From a virus, in IMG/VR virus record IMGVR_UViG_3300000313_000014, positions 1 through 23,221 of that record: 23,221 bases of DNA; one strand, 5' to 3'. A program made the translations under genes and the position numbers. Below, in pieces: positions 15,057 through 21,975 of the stretch (position 1 is the stretch's first letter; each line of letters opens with the position of its first letter). The notes under the pieces were generated by a model, which was not told the origin of the DNA, searched no databases, and saw only the letters and a list, made by a program, of their open reading frames with translations.

Positions 15057-15896
15057 TTAAAACTTTCCTTCTTTACGTAACTTTTCATATTCCTTTTGGG
15101 ATATCTTGTTGAAATCAATCTTGCCAGGTGCGCTGCCACCAGATCCAGCACCCGGATTCTGATTGTTGGCTAAGAGCCGTGGATGTTTCTCAAAAAACAT
15201 CTTCACACCCTCAGCAACCGTTACATGACTTCCATCATCAAGCGGATACACGGGTGTTTCATCGTCAAGAATTTGTACCTTATCTCGGAAAATCGGAACA
15301 AGAGCGTCATATTCCAAAGCGCCACTATTCTTTAAAGCATTTTCGACCGAAGAATCACGGATAATGCTCTGAATACGTGATAACCGCTTATCCGCTAAGC
15401 CCTTATTATCATCACGTTCTTTTTCGATTCCCTTGCTTTTACGTATCAAATCATTAATTTTACTCTGTAAAAGCGCAACATCGACTTCACCCTTGTTTTT
15501 CGTCTTCTGCTGCTCACGCAACTCTTCAAGAGCTGCATCCAAATCTTCTGTATCGACCGGAATTCCATTGAAATCAAGCAATTTATTAAAATTACCGAGA
15601 GCAGAATCGCGCTCTTTTGTGATTCCTTCACTAGTTTTTGTCAATTTACTGATTTTTGATTTGAGCTTTGTAAGTTCACTCTGCGTTTTAGTATTTCCAG
15701 ACAAAATCTGATTCAATCCTGCAATATAAGAATCACCTTCATCTATTCCTTGTAACGCCGTCAAGATATCTTCCTGACTCTTTGGTGCAGGGTCACTTCC
15801 ACCATCGTCCCCCGGATCATCAAATCTCTGCAAATCAAACAAAATCGACTTTGCCAGCACTTTTTCTTTTAAACTGCCTAAAACATTGTTTCTCAT
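15057..15896 (-). CDS. Scaffolding protein with N-terminal DLQRF tag
   Basis: A 279-residue protein from the ATG at 15894-15896, with AGGAGGTTAGC upstream. It directly precedes the coat gene, as scaffold genes do. It is highly charged and mostly coiled coil from about 50 to 180 (SELTKLKSKISKLTKTSEGI, DVALLQSKINDLIRKSKGIE), then a smaller domain (LEYDALVPIFRDKV, 220s) and a basic C-terminus KISQKEYEKLRKEGKF of the kind that binds coat. Residues 18-25 (ILFDLQRF) repeat the tag of coat and tail tube, here inside a longer leader of 25 residues. Scaffold is expected to leave or be cut during head maturation. Confidence 0.85.
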   Translation of the reverse strand: MRNNVLGSLKEKVLAKSILFDLQRFDDPGDDGGSDPAPKSQEDILTALQGIDEGDSYIAGLNQILSGNTKTQSELTKLKSKISKLTKTSEGITKERDSALGNFNKLLDFNGIPVDTEDLDAALEELREQQKTKNKGEVDVALLQSKINDLIRKSKGIEKERDDNKGLADKRLSRIQSIIRDSSVENALKNSGALEYDALVPIFRDKVQILDDETPVYPLDDGSHVTVAEGVKMFFEKHPRLLANNQNPGAGSGGSAPGKIDFNKISQKEYEKLRKEGKF

Positions 15897-15917
15897 TTTC
15901 GCTAACCTCCTATAAAT

Positions 15918-15977
15918 TCAAGTATAAAAATAGACCGCATTCCTGCGGCCCTGCGGACAATCCCGTGTCCTGTTCAT
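15918..15977 (-). CDS. Short leader ORF (19 codons) overlapping a terminator-like hairpin
   Basis: ATG at 15975-15977 has an excellent GGAGGTG site 6 bases upstream and encodes MNRTRDCPQGRRNAVYFYT, ending at 15918-15920, about 21 bases before the scaffold start. In-frame upstream ATGs would give up to 31 residues. The hairpin at 15926-15949 lies within its last codons. This arrangement recalls a leader peptide with attenuator. It may instead be only a ribosome landing site. Confidence 0.35.
   Translation of the reverse strand: MNRTRDCPQGRRNAVYFYT
15926..15949 (-). terminator. Short terminator/attenuator hairpin before scaffold gene
   Basis: Minus strand CCGCA GGAA TGCGG (15935-15948) is followed by TCTATTTTTATAC. 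The stem is only 5 bp plus a wobble pair, so termination may be partial. A second CCGCAGG copy lies just upstream and could pair with the same TGCGG. Confidence 0.55.
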
Positions 15978-16027
15978 TGTATTCACCTCCATTTTTATTC
16001 TTTTGCTCATCACTGCAGCTCTCACAT

Positions 16028-16273
16028 TTACAATGCAAGCATTCTATTTTTTCTTATCTCTTCAAGAAGCTTTTTCTTTCTAAGCGGCTCTTTTTTGAAA
16101 AAGTCTCGTATTTCTGCATCCTCTAAGCAAGCCTTAGGCCATTCTGTACTATTGGAAAGCTTGGCTAATTCATTTTCTTTAATTATTACACCACCATCCG
16201 CCTTAGTCTCATTTACCCTGTTCATAAAAAATGCAGCTATTTTTTCTTCTGTACCTTCGATTACTATTTTCAT
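16028..16273 (-). CDS. Small protein of unknown function
   Basis: An 81-residue protein from the ATG at 16271-16273 (GAGGGAG 8 bases upstream), starting MKIVIEGTEEKIAAFFMNRV. The frame is open further upstream, but that part crosses a terminator hairpin and has no ribosome site. A beta-strand start is followed by charged helices ending in KKKLLEEIRKNRMLAL. It lies between the toxin/immunity terminator and the scaffold leader. I recognise no family. It might be a second accessory protein of the toxin module or a minor head gene. Confidence 0.65.
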   Translation of the reverse strand: MKIVIEGTEEKIAAFFMNRVNETKADGGVIIKENELAKLSNSTEWPKACLEDAEIRDFFKKEPLRKKKLLEEIRKNRMLAL

Positions 16274-16294
16274 AAATACGCTCCCTCTTAAAAA

Positions 16295-16308
16295 TGGGCA
16301 TAAGAAAA
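16295..16308 (-). repeat. 14-bp repeat TGGGCATAAGAAAA (copy 2)
   Basis: Identical to 3829-3842 and in the same relation to a terminator: on the minus strand the U-tract of the hairpin reads into CTTATGCCCA. Confidence 0.8.
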
Positions 16309-16334
16309 GACAGCCTATAAATAAGCTGCCTTTT
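16305..16334 (-). terminator. Rho-independent terminator after the putative immunity gene
   Basis: On the minus strand AAAAGGCAGC (16325-16334) pairs with GCTGTCTTTT (16305-16314), with one G-U pair and a 10-base loop; the TTTT of the second arm is the U-tract. It sits about 50 bases past the immunity gene stop and closes the toxin/immunity unit. Confidence 0.75.
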
Positions 16335-16384
16335 ATCAAACTATATTGCCACAATTATTTTCTTTCGACATAAATAAACCCTTT

Positions 16385-16717
16385 TTATGCCAAGTAAGCT
16401 TGGTATGTGTCTGTTCGATCTAAATCAACATTAAGTTTTCCAGCAACAACAAGATCAATATTTGACCACCAATACCCAAGGGGTTTTCTGTTCTGGAAAT
16501 GATATACTCCTTTTAAAGCTTCATAAAAGCGCGTAGCATTTTTTAACAGTTTTTTATCATATTGTTTCAACAAAATCTTTTCTTCAGTAGATAATTTTTC
16601 ATAATCACCCGCTAATTCATCTCGATTTACCAATGTGCCAATCAACTCAAAAGGACTGACACTATCAATATAGTCAATATCCATTCCATAATTTTTGATT
16701 TTATCCATATATGACAT
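16385..16717 (-). CDS. Probable immunity protein for the MuF-linked toxin
   Basis: A 110-residue acidic, mostly helical protein from the ATG at 16715-16717 (AAGGAG 9 bases upstream), 15 bases behind the MuF gene. Residues include FELIGTLVNRDELAGDYEKL and a Tyr/Trp-rich stretch VYHFQNRKPLGYWWSNIDLV. It matches no structural gene I know. A small gene directly behind a polymorphic-toxin C-terminus is, by family logic, usually the cognate inhibitor. Both genes are more AT-rich here than the head genes on either side, and a terminator follows, supporting exchange as one unit. A structural role remains possible. Confidence 0.6.
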   Translation of the reverse strand: MSYMDKIKNYGMDIDYIDSVSPFELIGTLVNRDELAGDYEKLSTEEKILLKQYDKKLLKNATRFYEALKGVYHFQNRKPLGYWWSNIDLVVAGKLNVDLDRTDTYQAYLA

Positions 16718-16732
16718 ATCAGATCACTCCTT

Positions 16733-18280
16733 TCACTTGATTCTAAAATAGCCAGATCGCGGATTCAAATACTCGTTATATGCCACACGGTCAACTGGAA
16801 ATGATGTTTCCACAATCCCATCTTCCCCAACAATTACAATCCATTTCGGTAACCCATAAACATAATAATTTTGATTAAATCCATCTAAATAATATTTATA
16901 TATTTCCACGCGCTTATCACTGACTATGTCAATGATTTTTGCATTATAATCTTCGACAGTCCAATCCGCTGGTATATGACCTAGTTTTTTTCGCTTTTCT
17001 AAATGTATTTTAAGCTTGTCATCTTTCCACGTTGGACCATTTTCTATAATGCTTTTTCTTATTTTCTCTGCAATATCCATTTCTTTAATTTTACCATTTT
17101 TGTCGAGTGTTTGCAATTGAAAATCATCTTTACTCAACCGCGATTTAGGCTTTTCAAAACCATCCCAGCCACGCAAAAGTTCTTGCCAGTCACCGCCAGC
17201 GTCATATTTCTCTGCTCCATCTGCACCAAAAAGCTGCATACGTTTTGCATCGCTTAAACCATCGATATATTCCCGGGCATCATCCGGATGAATTTCATTA
17301 CCTTTCTGCTCCCAAGAAAATACATCTTCCAACATGCACATACAGTGCGGATGCCGTGGAATACTTGGTACCTTGTTTTTAGGATATATTCCCCGACCAT
17401 ACCCAACATTCATATGCGCACACACATCACACTGATCATAAAATGGATGTCTGCTAGAGAGACGCCAACGATATCCCCATATATCCGAATTACCTTGTCT
17501 TTCTGCGATGTAGCCATCAAACCATGCCCTTACAGCTTCTGTACGCGCTATGCGCTCGGCATAATACCGAGTTTTTTCCTGCACGGCTACACGAGCCGCC
17601 CGCGATATGACTTTTTCATTTAGCTCATTACCACTACAGGCTTTTGCAAAATCACTATAGGCTGCTTTTAAATCTTCAGTTTTAAGATTGTCTACACTAC
17701 GCTGTAGTCGCTGAGCTTTTTTTCGTACTTCTGCGACAAGGTCTTTATCTCCCTGCGCAGCTCGAACAGCTAAATCACAAATATCTGCCAGCTTATCCGA
17801 CAAGCCCGCCGATTTAATAATCCCATTACCGCTGTTGTATCCATCATAAAGCTCCATCGCCATTTCTTTCATAGACTGCATTTTTTGCATGGATGATCGA
17901 ATGGTTTGAACCGTCTTATTGCGAACATCCAGCGTATGCAAACGACGTGATAGCGACATATCGTCAGGTGCCCAGCTATCAGACAGCAGCTTTTGCTTAA
18001 TGGCAGTCGTTGCTTTATCTGTCACCTGCTCTGGTAATACACCAAATCCAGCACAAGCAGCCAAATACACAGCCTCGCTGACAGCTTCCTGATAAGCCCC
18101 CTGAAAGCCTGTTTCCCTTAGAGCTTCATCGACTGACTTAGAAACTGGATTCCCTGCATTTATCCGTTGCAGAATATCCGCAATGAGTGTCTCTGCTGCT
18201 GAGTCATACGAAACCTTGTATTTCTTCAAGATTTCACGAACCTTATTTTTAAATGTACTTTGCTTGAATTCTTCAGCCAT
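16733..18280 (-). CDS. MuF/SPP1 gp7-like head protein with C-terminal toxin-like domain
   Basis: A 515-residue protein starting 3 bases after the portal stop, with GAGGAG 6 bases before the ATG. Residues 1-230 are helical. Residues 230-325 carry the MuF head-morphogenesis core: ARTEAVRAWFDGY, WRLSSRHPFYDQCDVC and the zinc-type PRHPHCMCMLEDVF. Such proteins bind the portal, enter the head and can be ejected with DNA. After a linker (FEKPKSRLSKDD) residues 400-515 form a separate domain: KLKIHLEKRKKLGHIPADW, NQNYYVYGLPKWIVIVGEDG and IVETSFPVD. That layout of a helix with His/Lys followed by a beta sheet ending in the ET-(S/A)FP strand resembles BECR-fold RNases found as phage and CdiA-type toxin tips. 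MuF proteins with polymorphic toxin tips are a known temperate-phage family; which toxin this is remains an inference. Confidence 0.82.
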   Translation of the reverse strand: MAEEFKQSTFKNKVREILKKYKVSYDSAAETLIADILQRINAGNPVSKSVDEALRETGFQGAYQEAVSEAVYLAACAGFGVLPEQVTDKATTAIKQKLLSDSWAPDDMSLSRRLHTLDVRNKTVQTIRSSMQKMQSMKEMAMELYDGYNSGNGIIKSAGLSDKLADICDLAVRAAQGDKDLVAEVRKKAQRLQRSVDNLKTEDLKAAYSDFAKACSGNELNEKVISRAARVAVQEKTRYYAERIARTEAVRAWFDGYIAERQGNSDIWGYRWRLSSRHPFYDQCDVCAHMNVGYGRGIYPKNKVPSIPRHPHCMCMLEDVFSWEQKGNEIHPDDAREYIDGLSDAKRMQLFGADGAEKYDAGGDWQELLRGWDGFEKPKSRLSKDDFQLQTLDKNGKIKEMDIAEKIRKSIIENGPTWKDDKLKIHLEKRKKLGHIPADWTVEDYNAKIIDIVSDKRVEIYKYYLDGFNQNYYVYGLPKWIVIVGEDGIVETSFPVDRVAYNEYLNPRSGYFRIK

Positions 18281-18283
18281 AGC

Positions 18284-19672
18284 TTACTCCTCAGATTGCA
18301 CCATGCCACGATCAGGAGGCATAGTCTCAATTTCGTTCATAATCTCAGCATAACGTTTATCATCAACATCAGCGAAATATACTTCTGCAATTTTGCGATT
18401 AACTTCACGTTCGACAACCGTGCCACCAACGACCAAGTCTTTCATCTTTTGAGCCTTATCCAACTCATCCACAATATCTGTGATATTAAAATTACGTGGA
18501 TATTTTACTTTCAGATCCTTGACCTCTGTTTTTGTCCAAGCTTCGAACAGATGGAATATACCGGTCTCTGCCATCTCACAGTTTTCGGCCATATCCGCTA
18601 AAATATTTGTAGTTTCTTCAAAGTCCCACTGCTTAGCCACACCGGACTGCTTTGTCTGTATAGCCAAAACACTGGTAAGCCCCGCCTGGCGAAACATATC
18701 ATCAATGATATCCTTAATCTCCTGTTGCAACACATTTACCGGCTCCATAGGCGGAGCAATAAACTCCGGCATAGCACTAGCAGAAGCATCGACGTTCATC
18801 ATATTATTCGTACCAATATTCAATCCAATTTCATTACCGTTTTCATCTCTTTGGCGTGCTTGTGCTGCCATTTGCGGAGTCATTGGATAGACCAACACAG
18901 GAAAGCACTGATTACGCAGAATTTCACGCTTTTCACTATCTCGGTTATAGATGTCTCGATTAGCTCTGGCTATATGCAGCATGTCCGGTACTGGCAACGG
19001 ATTATCTTCCTGCTCATCTGATGCAGAGAGCGCAACTACTGGCACAATGCCGATACTGTTTTCCCCTTCACTAACAAGCTTATCATCCGTCTTGCAAGAC
19101 CATGTTTCCGGTGTCCATGTCCATTCCTCATAGCTGCTATTTGCTTTTAAGTCATTCTTGCTCATCTTCGCACGAACCTTATATGAGAACATCAAAAAAC
19201 GTCCACTCTTATCGCAGGTGTAATCTACGACTTGATCTGGACGCACAATATACAAATATGGAAATTGACGGTTCTGCATAGCATCTTCTTTGTTTCCAAC
19301 CATCTGCTCTGCAGTATAGTTGTCCTCTACAATAAAAATTCTGTTATATACACGGGCCCATTTTGCCGCACGCTTTATGAATATATTGATTGGTGTTCCT
19401 TTTCCATCAACATCATCCATAAAATCTTCCATCATCTTGTTGCTTTCAAAATCCCTGACAATCGTCTTTTTGAAGATTGGATTTGTCAGAGCATTGACAA
19501 TGACTTTAACAAAATTTGAATACCGTGCCATCCGTTTGCGTTTAAGAAAATCCTCATCGTCTTCGCGTTTATGCCGAAACAGATAACTGCCATCAACAAA
19601 GCCGCCGCTTCCTGTATATGCATCATACAAAAGTTGGTATGAATTATCTGTTATCATTACATTTTCCAGCAT
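18284..19672 (-). CDS. Portal protein
   Basis: A 462-residue protein from the ATG at 19670-19672 (GAGGTGG upstream), directly after the terminase genes and before the MuF gene, which is the conserved portal position. The N-terminus has FLKRKRMARYSNFVKVIVNA and NPIFKK, followed by a helical and beta region (WARVYNRIFIVEDNY, WTWTPETWSCKTDDK). A central REILRNQCFPVLVYPM leads into a long helical stem part with QEIKDIIDDMFRQAGLTSVL. These features fit gp6-type portals of SPP1-like packaging systems in size and order. It forms the ring at the head vertex through which DNA enters and leaves. Confidence 0.85.
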   Translation of the reverse strand: MLENVMITDNSYQLLYDAYTGSGGFVDGSYLFRHKREDDEDFLKRKRMARYSNFVKVIVNALTNPIFKKTIVRDFESNKMMEDFMDDVDGKGTPINIFIKRAAKWARVYNRIFIVEDNYTAEQMVGNKEDAMQNRQFPYLYIVRPDQVVDYTCDKSGRFLMFSYKVRAKMSKNDLKANSSYEEWTWTPETWSCKTDDKLVSEGENSIGIVPVVALSASDEQEDNPLPVPDMLHIARANRDIYNRDSEKREILRNQCFPVLVYPMTPQMAAQARQRDENGNEIGLNIGTNNMMNVDASASAMPEFIAPPMEPVNVLQQEIKDIIDDMFRQAGLTSVLAIQTKQSGVAKQWDFEETTNILADMAENCEMAETGIFHLFEAWTKTEVKDLKVKYPRNFNITDIVDELDKAQKMKDLVVGGTVVEREVNRKIAEVYFADVDDKRYAEIMNEIETMPPDRGMVQSEE

Positions 19673-19693
19673 ATATAAACCACCTCACAAAAA

Positions 19694-19963
19694 TTAAAAA
19701 AGATGATGCCGCCCAACTGAAGATTTAAAGCCGGTAGTCATATCGTCGTTCAGCATATAGTGAGTTGCATCGATACAGTTATGGACTATCAGACCACCAT
19801 TTATTGCAAAATTATGGTGTTTCTGTACTTCCAGATTGTAAACCGGCTTGATGCCTACACGCCGAAGACTTTTGATTCCGACGAATCCAACGCAGTTTAC
19901 CTGCACATTTTCGGGAACAGCATTCACGTTTTGCATATTTATTTGAAACAAATTCTTTCCCAC
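19694..19963 (-). CDS. C-terminal half-intein fused to last 27 residues of large terminase
   Basis: An 89-residue product from the GTG at 19961-19963, placed 8 bases after AGAGGTG. An ATG at 19934-19936 is an alternative. Residues up to 62 form an intein C-half: VNCVGFVGIKSLRR, then block F VYNLEVQKHHNFAINGG and block G LIVHN with the penultimate His and final Asn. Cys63 is the +1 nucleophile. The remaining 27 residues begin CIDATHYMLNDD, which complete the terminase motif (PDKNDH joined to CIDATHYML). The frame differs from both the endonuclease and the N-terminal half, so joining must occur by protein trans-splicing or not at all. The gene overlaps the endonuclease end by 152 bases. All splicing residues look intact. 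Confidence 0.88.
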   Translation of the reverse strand: MGKNLFQINMQNVNAVPENVQVNCVGFVGIKSLRRVGIKPVYNLEVQKHHNFAINGGLIVHNCIDATHYMLNDDMTTGFKSSVGRHHLF

Positions 19964-20495
19964 AGTGCATACACCTCTTTGTAATATCATCAATACCAGA
20001 TTTTCTTCGCTGGGCAGCGTTGCATTTATTGGAACAAAACCTATTCACCCCATGATATTCCGCCGCAAATTCTTTTCCACAGCACTCACAAACCATCACT
20101 TTTTTCTCACGCAAGACTGCTTTAGTTCGTTTATAATGTTCTTTATGCCACAATTTCCCTGCTTTGGAACCATGCCACTCAGATGCATATTCACGAGCAT
20201 AATCCATACGGGCAACCATAACATCGTGATGTTTTTCATCGTTTTTACGCCCATGCAAAGATTGATGAGCTCTCATCTTCAGCAACTGCAAATTCGATAT
20301 AACATTATTACCTCTATCGCCATTTATATGATGAACCTGATATCCTTTTGGAATGGCTCCATTGAAAAACATCCATACATATCTATGCATACGTTCTCGA
20401 ATTTTATTCGAAGATATGGATGAGCATAAATAATATCCTGTTTTTTCATCAAGCGTAAATTTCTTTCCATCAAAAAACTGATACTTATCTTCCAT
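19812..20495 (-). CDS. Free-standing HNH homing endonuclease with two zinc fingers
   Basis: A 227-residue protein from the ATG at 20493-20495, with GGAGG 7 bases upstream; an earlier in-frame ATG lies before that site. An HNH_3-type core lies at 36-82: RMHRYVWMFFNGAIPKG, then YQVHHINGD and NNVISNLQLL with a later H-x-x-x-H region. His55/His56 and Asn64 are likely active-site residues. A segment EWHGSKAGKLWHKEHYKR (106-123) and two CxxC...CxxxC fingers (136-158 and 175-197) follow, probably for DNA binding. The start overlaps the terminase-IntN stop and the end overlaps the IntC gene. The last 30 residues are read from IntC DNA in another frame and may be dispensable. It should cut intein-free terminase genes to spread the insertion. 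Confidence 0.88.
   Translation of the reverse strand: MEDKYQFFDGKKFTLDEKTGYYLCSSISSNKIRERMHRYVWMFFNGAIPKGYQVHHINGDRGNNVISNLQLLKMRAHQSLHGRKNDEKHHDVMVARMDYAREYASEWHGSKAGKLWHKEHYKRTKAVLREKKVMVCECCGKEFAAEYHGVNRFCSNKCNAAQRRKSGIDDITKRCMHCGKEFVSNKYAKRECCSRKCAGKLRWIRRNQKSSACRHQAGLQSGSTETP
19972..19978 (-). promoter_or_regulatory. Ribosome binding site for the IntC-terminase C gene
   Basis: AGAGGTG on the minus strand lies 8 bases before a GTG in the IntC frame, inside the endonuclease gene. It argues that the C-terminal fragment is a real, separately translated gene and not a frameshift ruin. Confidence 0.55.
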
Positions 20496-21975
20496 CTGAA
20501 TCCCTCCAAATATCAAGGAGCCAATCCTCCTGACACAAACCTTGAATTTCTACCCAACCTCGCTGCGTCATGACAAGATGATCTCCTGTAGCTTGAACTT
20601 TTCTCCCATCAGTCAGTTCCAGCTCATATATTTCAGCAGTCTCTCTTGTCATTCGGCAATCATTGAAACGTGCTACTGTTTGGCATTTATTTCTTCTGTC
20701 ATAACAGTACACATCCCCAGTCTTCCCAACCAGATCTTTTATTGGTTTCGGTCCATCGGTCGTCTCGACTAATGTTTCCCCAACAAGACAATGATCGTTT
20801 TTATCAGGATACTTACTTTTGAAATTACCATAGGCATCCTGTTCAAGCTCATAACCGACAAACTCACGTGCTGCATTTGGACAGCGCACCGGATCAATAA
20901 TAATTTCATCGATATCATCTGACATAAAGGCATAGCCTTCTTCTCGACTTCCGTTGTACTTATCGCAAGGCAAAGCATTTATTAATTCATCCTGCAAATA
21001 ACTAATGGACTTAGGCTCGGAATTATCACAGTAAACCAGCTGATTAAGAATATTTTCCGTTTGAATAAATTCAGCAGCTTTTTTATTACTGATGTTCAGT
21101 CCATATTTTTCATAAAACAGCCATAGCCTGTGGTGTTTTTTATCATAATTCCCAACAAGATAGGTGAATGGATCTCCACCATATCCCCAGTCAAGCCCCC
21201 GCCGCAGATTGTCAAAACCGAGTATCTCTTCTCGTGGGATTTCTCGCAAAGTAACATTGCGAAATACTTCGCCGCCCGTACCAGTGGCTTCTCCAAGATA
21301 AACATGCCGATACTTATCAAAATTGTGCTGTTTAACATATAGTGCTTCTGTTATAAACTGTTCACCCAGCCACTCTGCTGGTACCTTTTCATAACTGCTC
21401 TTATGCACTCGCTTATCTGGCCGTGGCAAAGTTATTTCTGCATTTACCCAAGCATTTTTTGATTTGGGCGGGTTGAAAGAATAGAATACCCAAAATGCAT
21501 CCCCTCCACGGAGGACAGACTGGTTAATCATTTCGATTTCTTCCATGCTGGTAAATTCATCACATTCCTCATACCACACATAAGCAATATATCCATGAGA
21601 TACCTTGACTGATTTCGATTTGCGCGGATCATCCAAACCACGAAAGATGATTTGTTGTCCTGTAGGCTCGTAAATCAGTCGTAGTGGAGATTTCTGCTGC
21701 CGCCACAAATGTTCAACGCCCATTTGATAGATCGTCCATACAATCTGCGAATACACACTGTCCAAAAGGTACGTGCCGTATTTACGAAAACAAATAGCAT
21801 TGCGCTCTGGGTGCTGCATCATGCCAAGCGGAATTTCGCTGCCAATGAATGAAGACTTTGTAGAACCACGACCGCCAGCAAGCCAGTAATGCGTGTGCCC
21901 ATGCCGCTTAACATCACAATGCAACCCATAAAATGATGGAGCTATCAGATTTGTAAGCCGATATGTTTCAATCAT
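20485..21975 (-). CDS. Large terminase N-terminal part (395 aa) fused to N-terminal half-intein (101 aa)
   Basis: A 496-residue protein whose ATG overlaps the small terminase stop (ATGA). Residues 1-395 are terminase: Walker A-type GGRGSTKSS (34-42), Walker B YVWYEE (132-137), coupling motif FYSFNPP (164-170), and nuclease residues Asp262 (RGLDWGYGGDP) and Asp317 (LVYCDNSEP). The sequence reaches KYPDKNDH and then switches at Cys396 to an intein: block A CLVGETLVETTDGPKPIKDL and block B GRKVQATGDHLVMT, with the TxxH pair. It stops at residue 496 with no C-terminal block. The metal-binding HxxD that should complete the nuclease (His395, then Asp two residues after Cys) is split by the insertion. 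Trans-splicing with the downstream fragment would give 422 residues, a normal length (SPP1 gp2 is about this size). Confidence 0.93.
   Translation of the reverse strand: MIETYRLTNLIAPSFYGLHCDVKRHGHTHYWLAGGRGSTKSSFIGSEIPLGMMQHPERNAICFRKYGTYLLDSVYSQIVWTIYQMGVEHLWRQQKSPLRLIYEPTGQQIIFRGLDDPRKSKSVKVSHGYIAYVWYEECDEFTSMEEIEMINQSVLRGGDAFWVFYSFNPPKSKNAWVNAEITLPRPDKRVHKSSYEKVPAEWLGEQFITEALYVKQHNFDKYRHVYLGEATGTGGEVFRNVTLREIPREEILGFDNLRRGLDWGYGGDPFTYLVGNYDKKHHRLWLFYEKYGLNISNKKAAEFIQTENILNQLVYCDNSEPKSISYLQDELINALPCDKYNGSREEGYAFMSDDIDEIIIDPVRCPNAAREFVGYELEQDAYGNFKSKYPDKNDHCLVGETLVETTDGPKPIKDLVGKTGDVYCYDRRNKCQTVARFNDCRMTRETAEIYELELTDGRKVQATGDHLVMTQRGWVEIQGLCQEDWLLDIWRDSDGR
20503..20507 (-). promoter_or_regulatory. 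Ribosome binding site deciding the HNH endonuclease start
   Basis: GGAGG on the minus strand, 7 bases before the ATG at 20493-20495, lies within the last codons of the IntN fusion. It shows the endonuclease has its own translation start. Confidence 0.8.

Larger units (their letters stand above)
19778..20790 (-). mobile_element. Fractured intein insertion in large terminase (IntN, HNH gene, IntC)
   Basis: The 1013-bp stretch between the last N-extein codon (His) and the first C-extein codon (Cys) is all foreign to terminase. Its length is not a multiple of three. It holds three reading frames, each shifted +1 from the last: half-intein, homing-type endonuclease and half-intein. Removing it and joining the exteins restores a normal terminase. 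Confidence 0.87.

Noticed and set aside
16336-16371. An 11-codon ORF (MSKENNCGNIV) with AAGGG upstream, just before a terminator
   Set aside because: It is too short to support as a gene on sequence alone; no family or second copy is seen.
19694-21975. Reading the terminase region as a simple pseudogene with two frameshifts
   Set aside because: Each reading frame has a well-placed ribosome binding site and all intein, extein and HNH key residues are intact, which decay would not preserve. Sequencing error remains a check to make.
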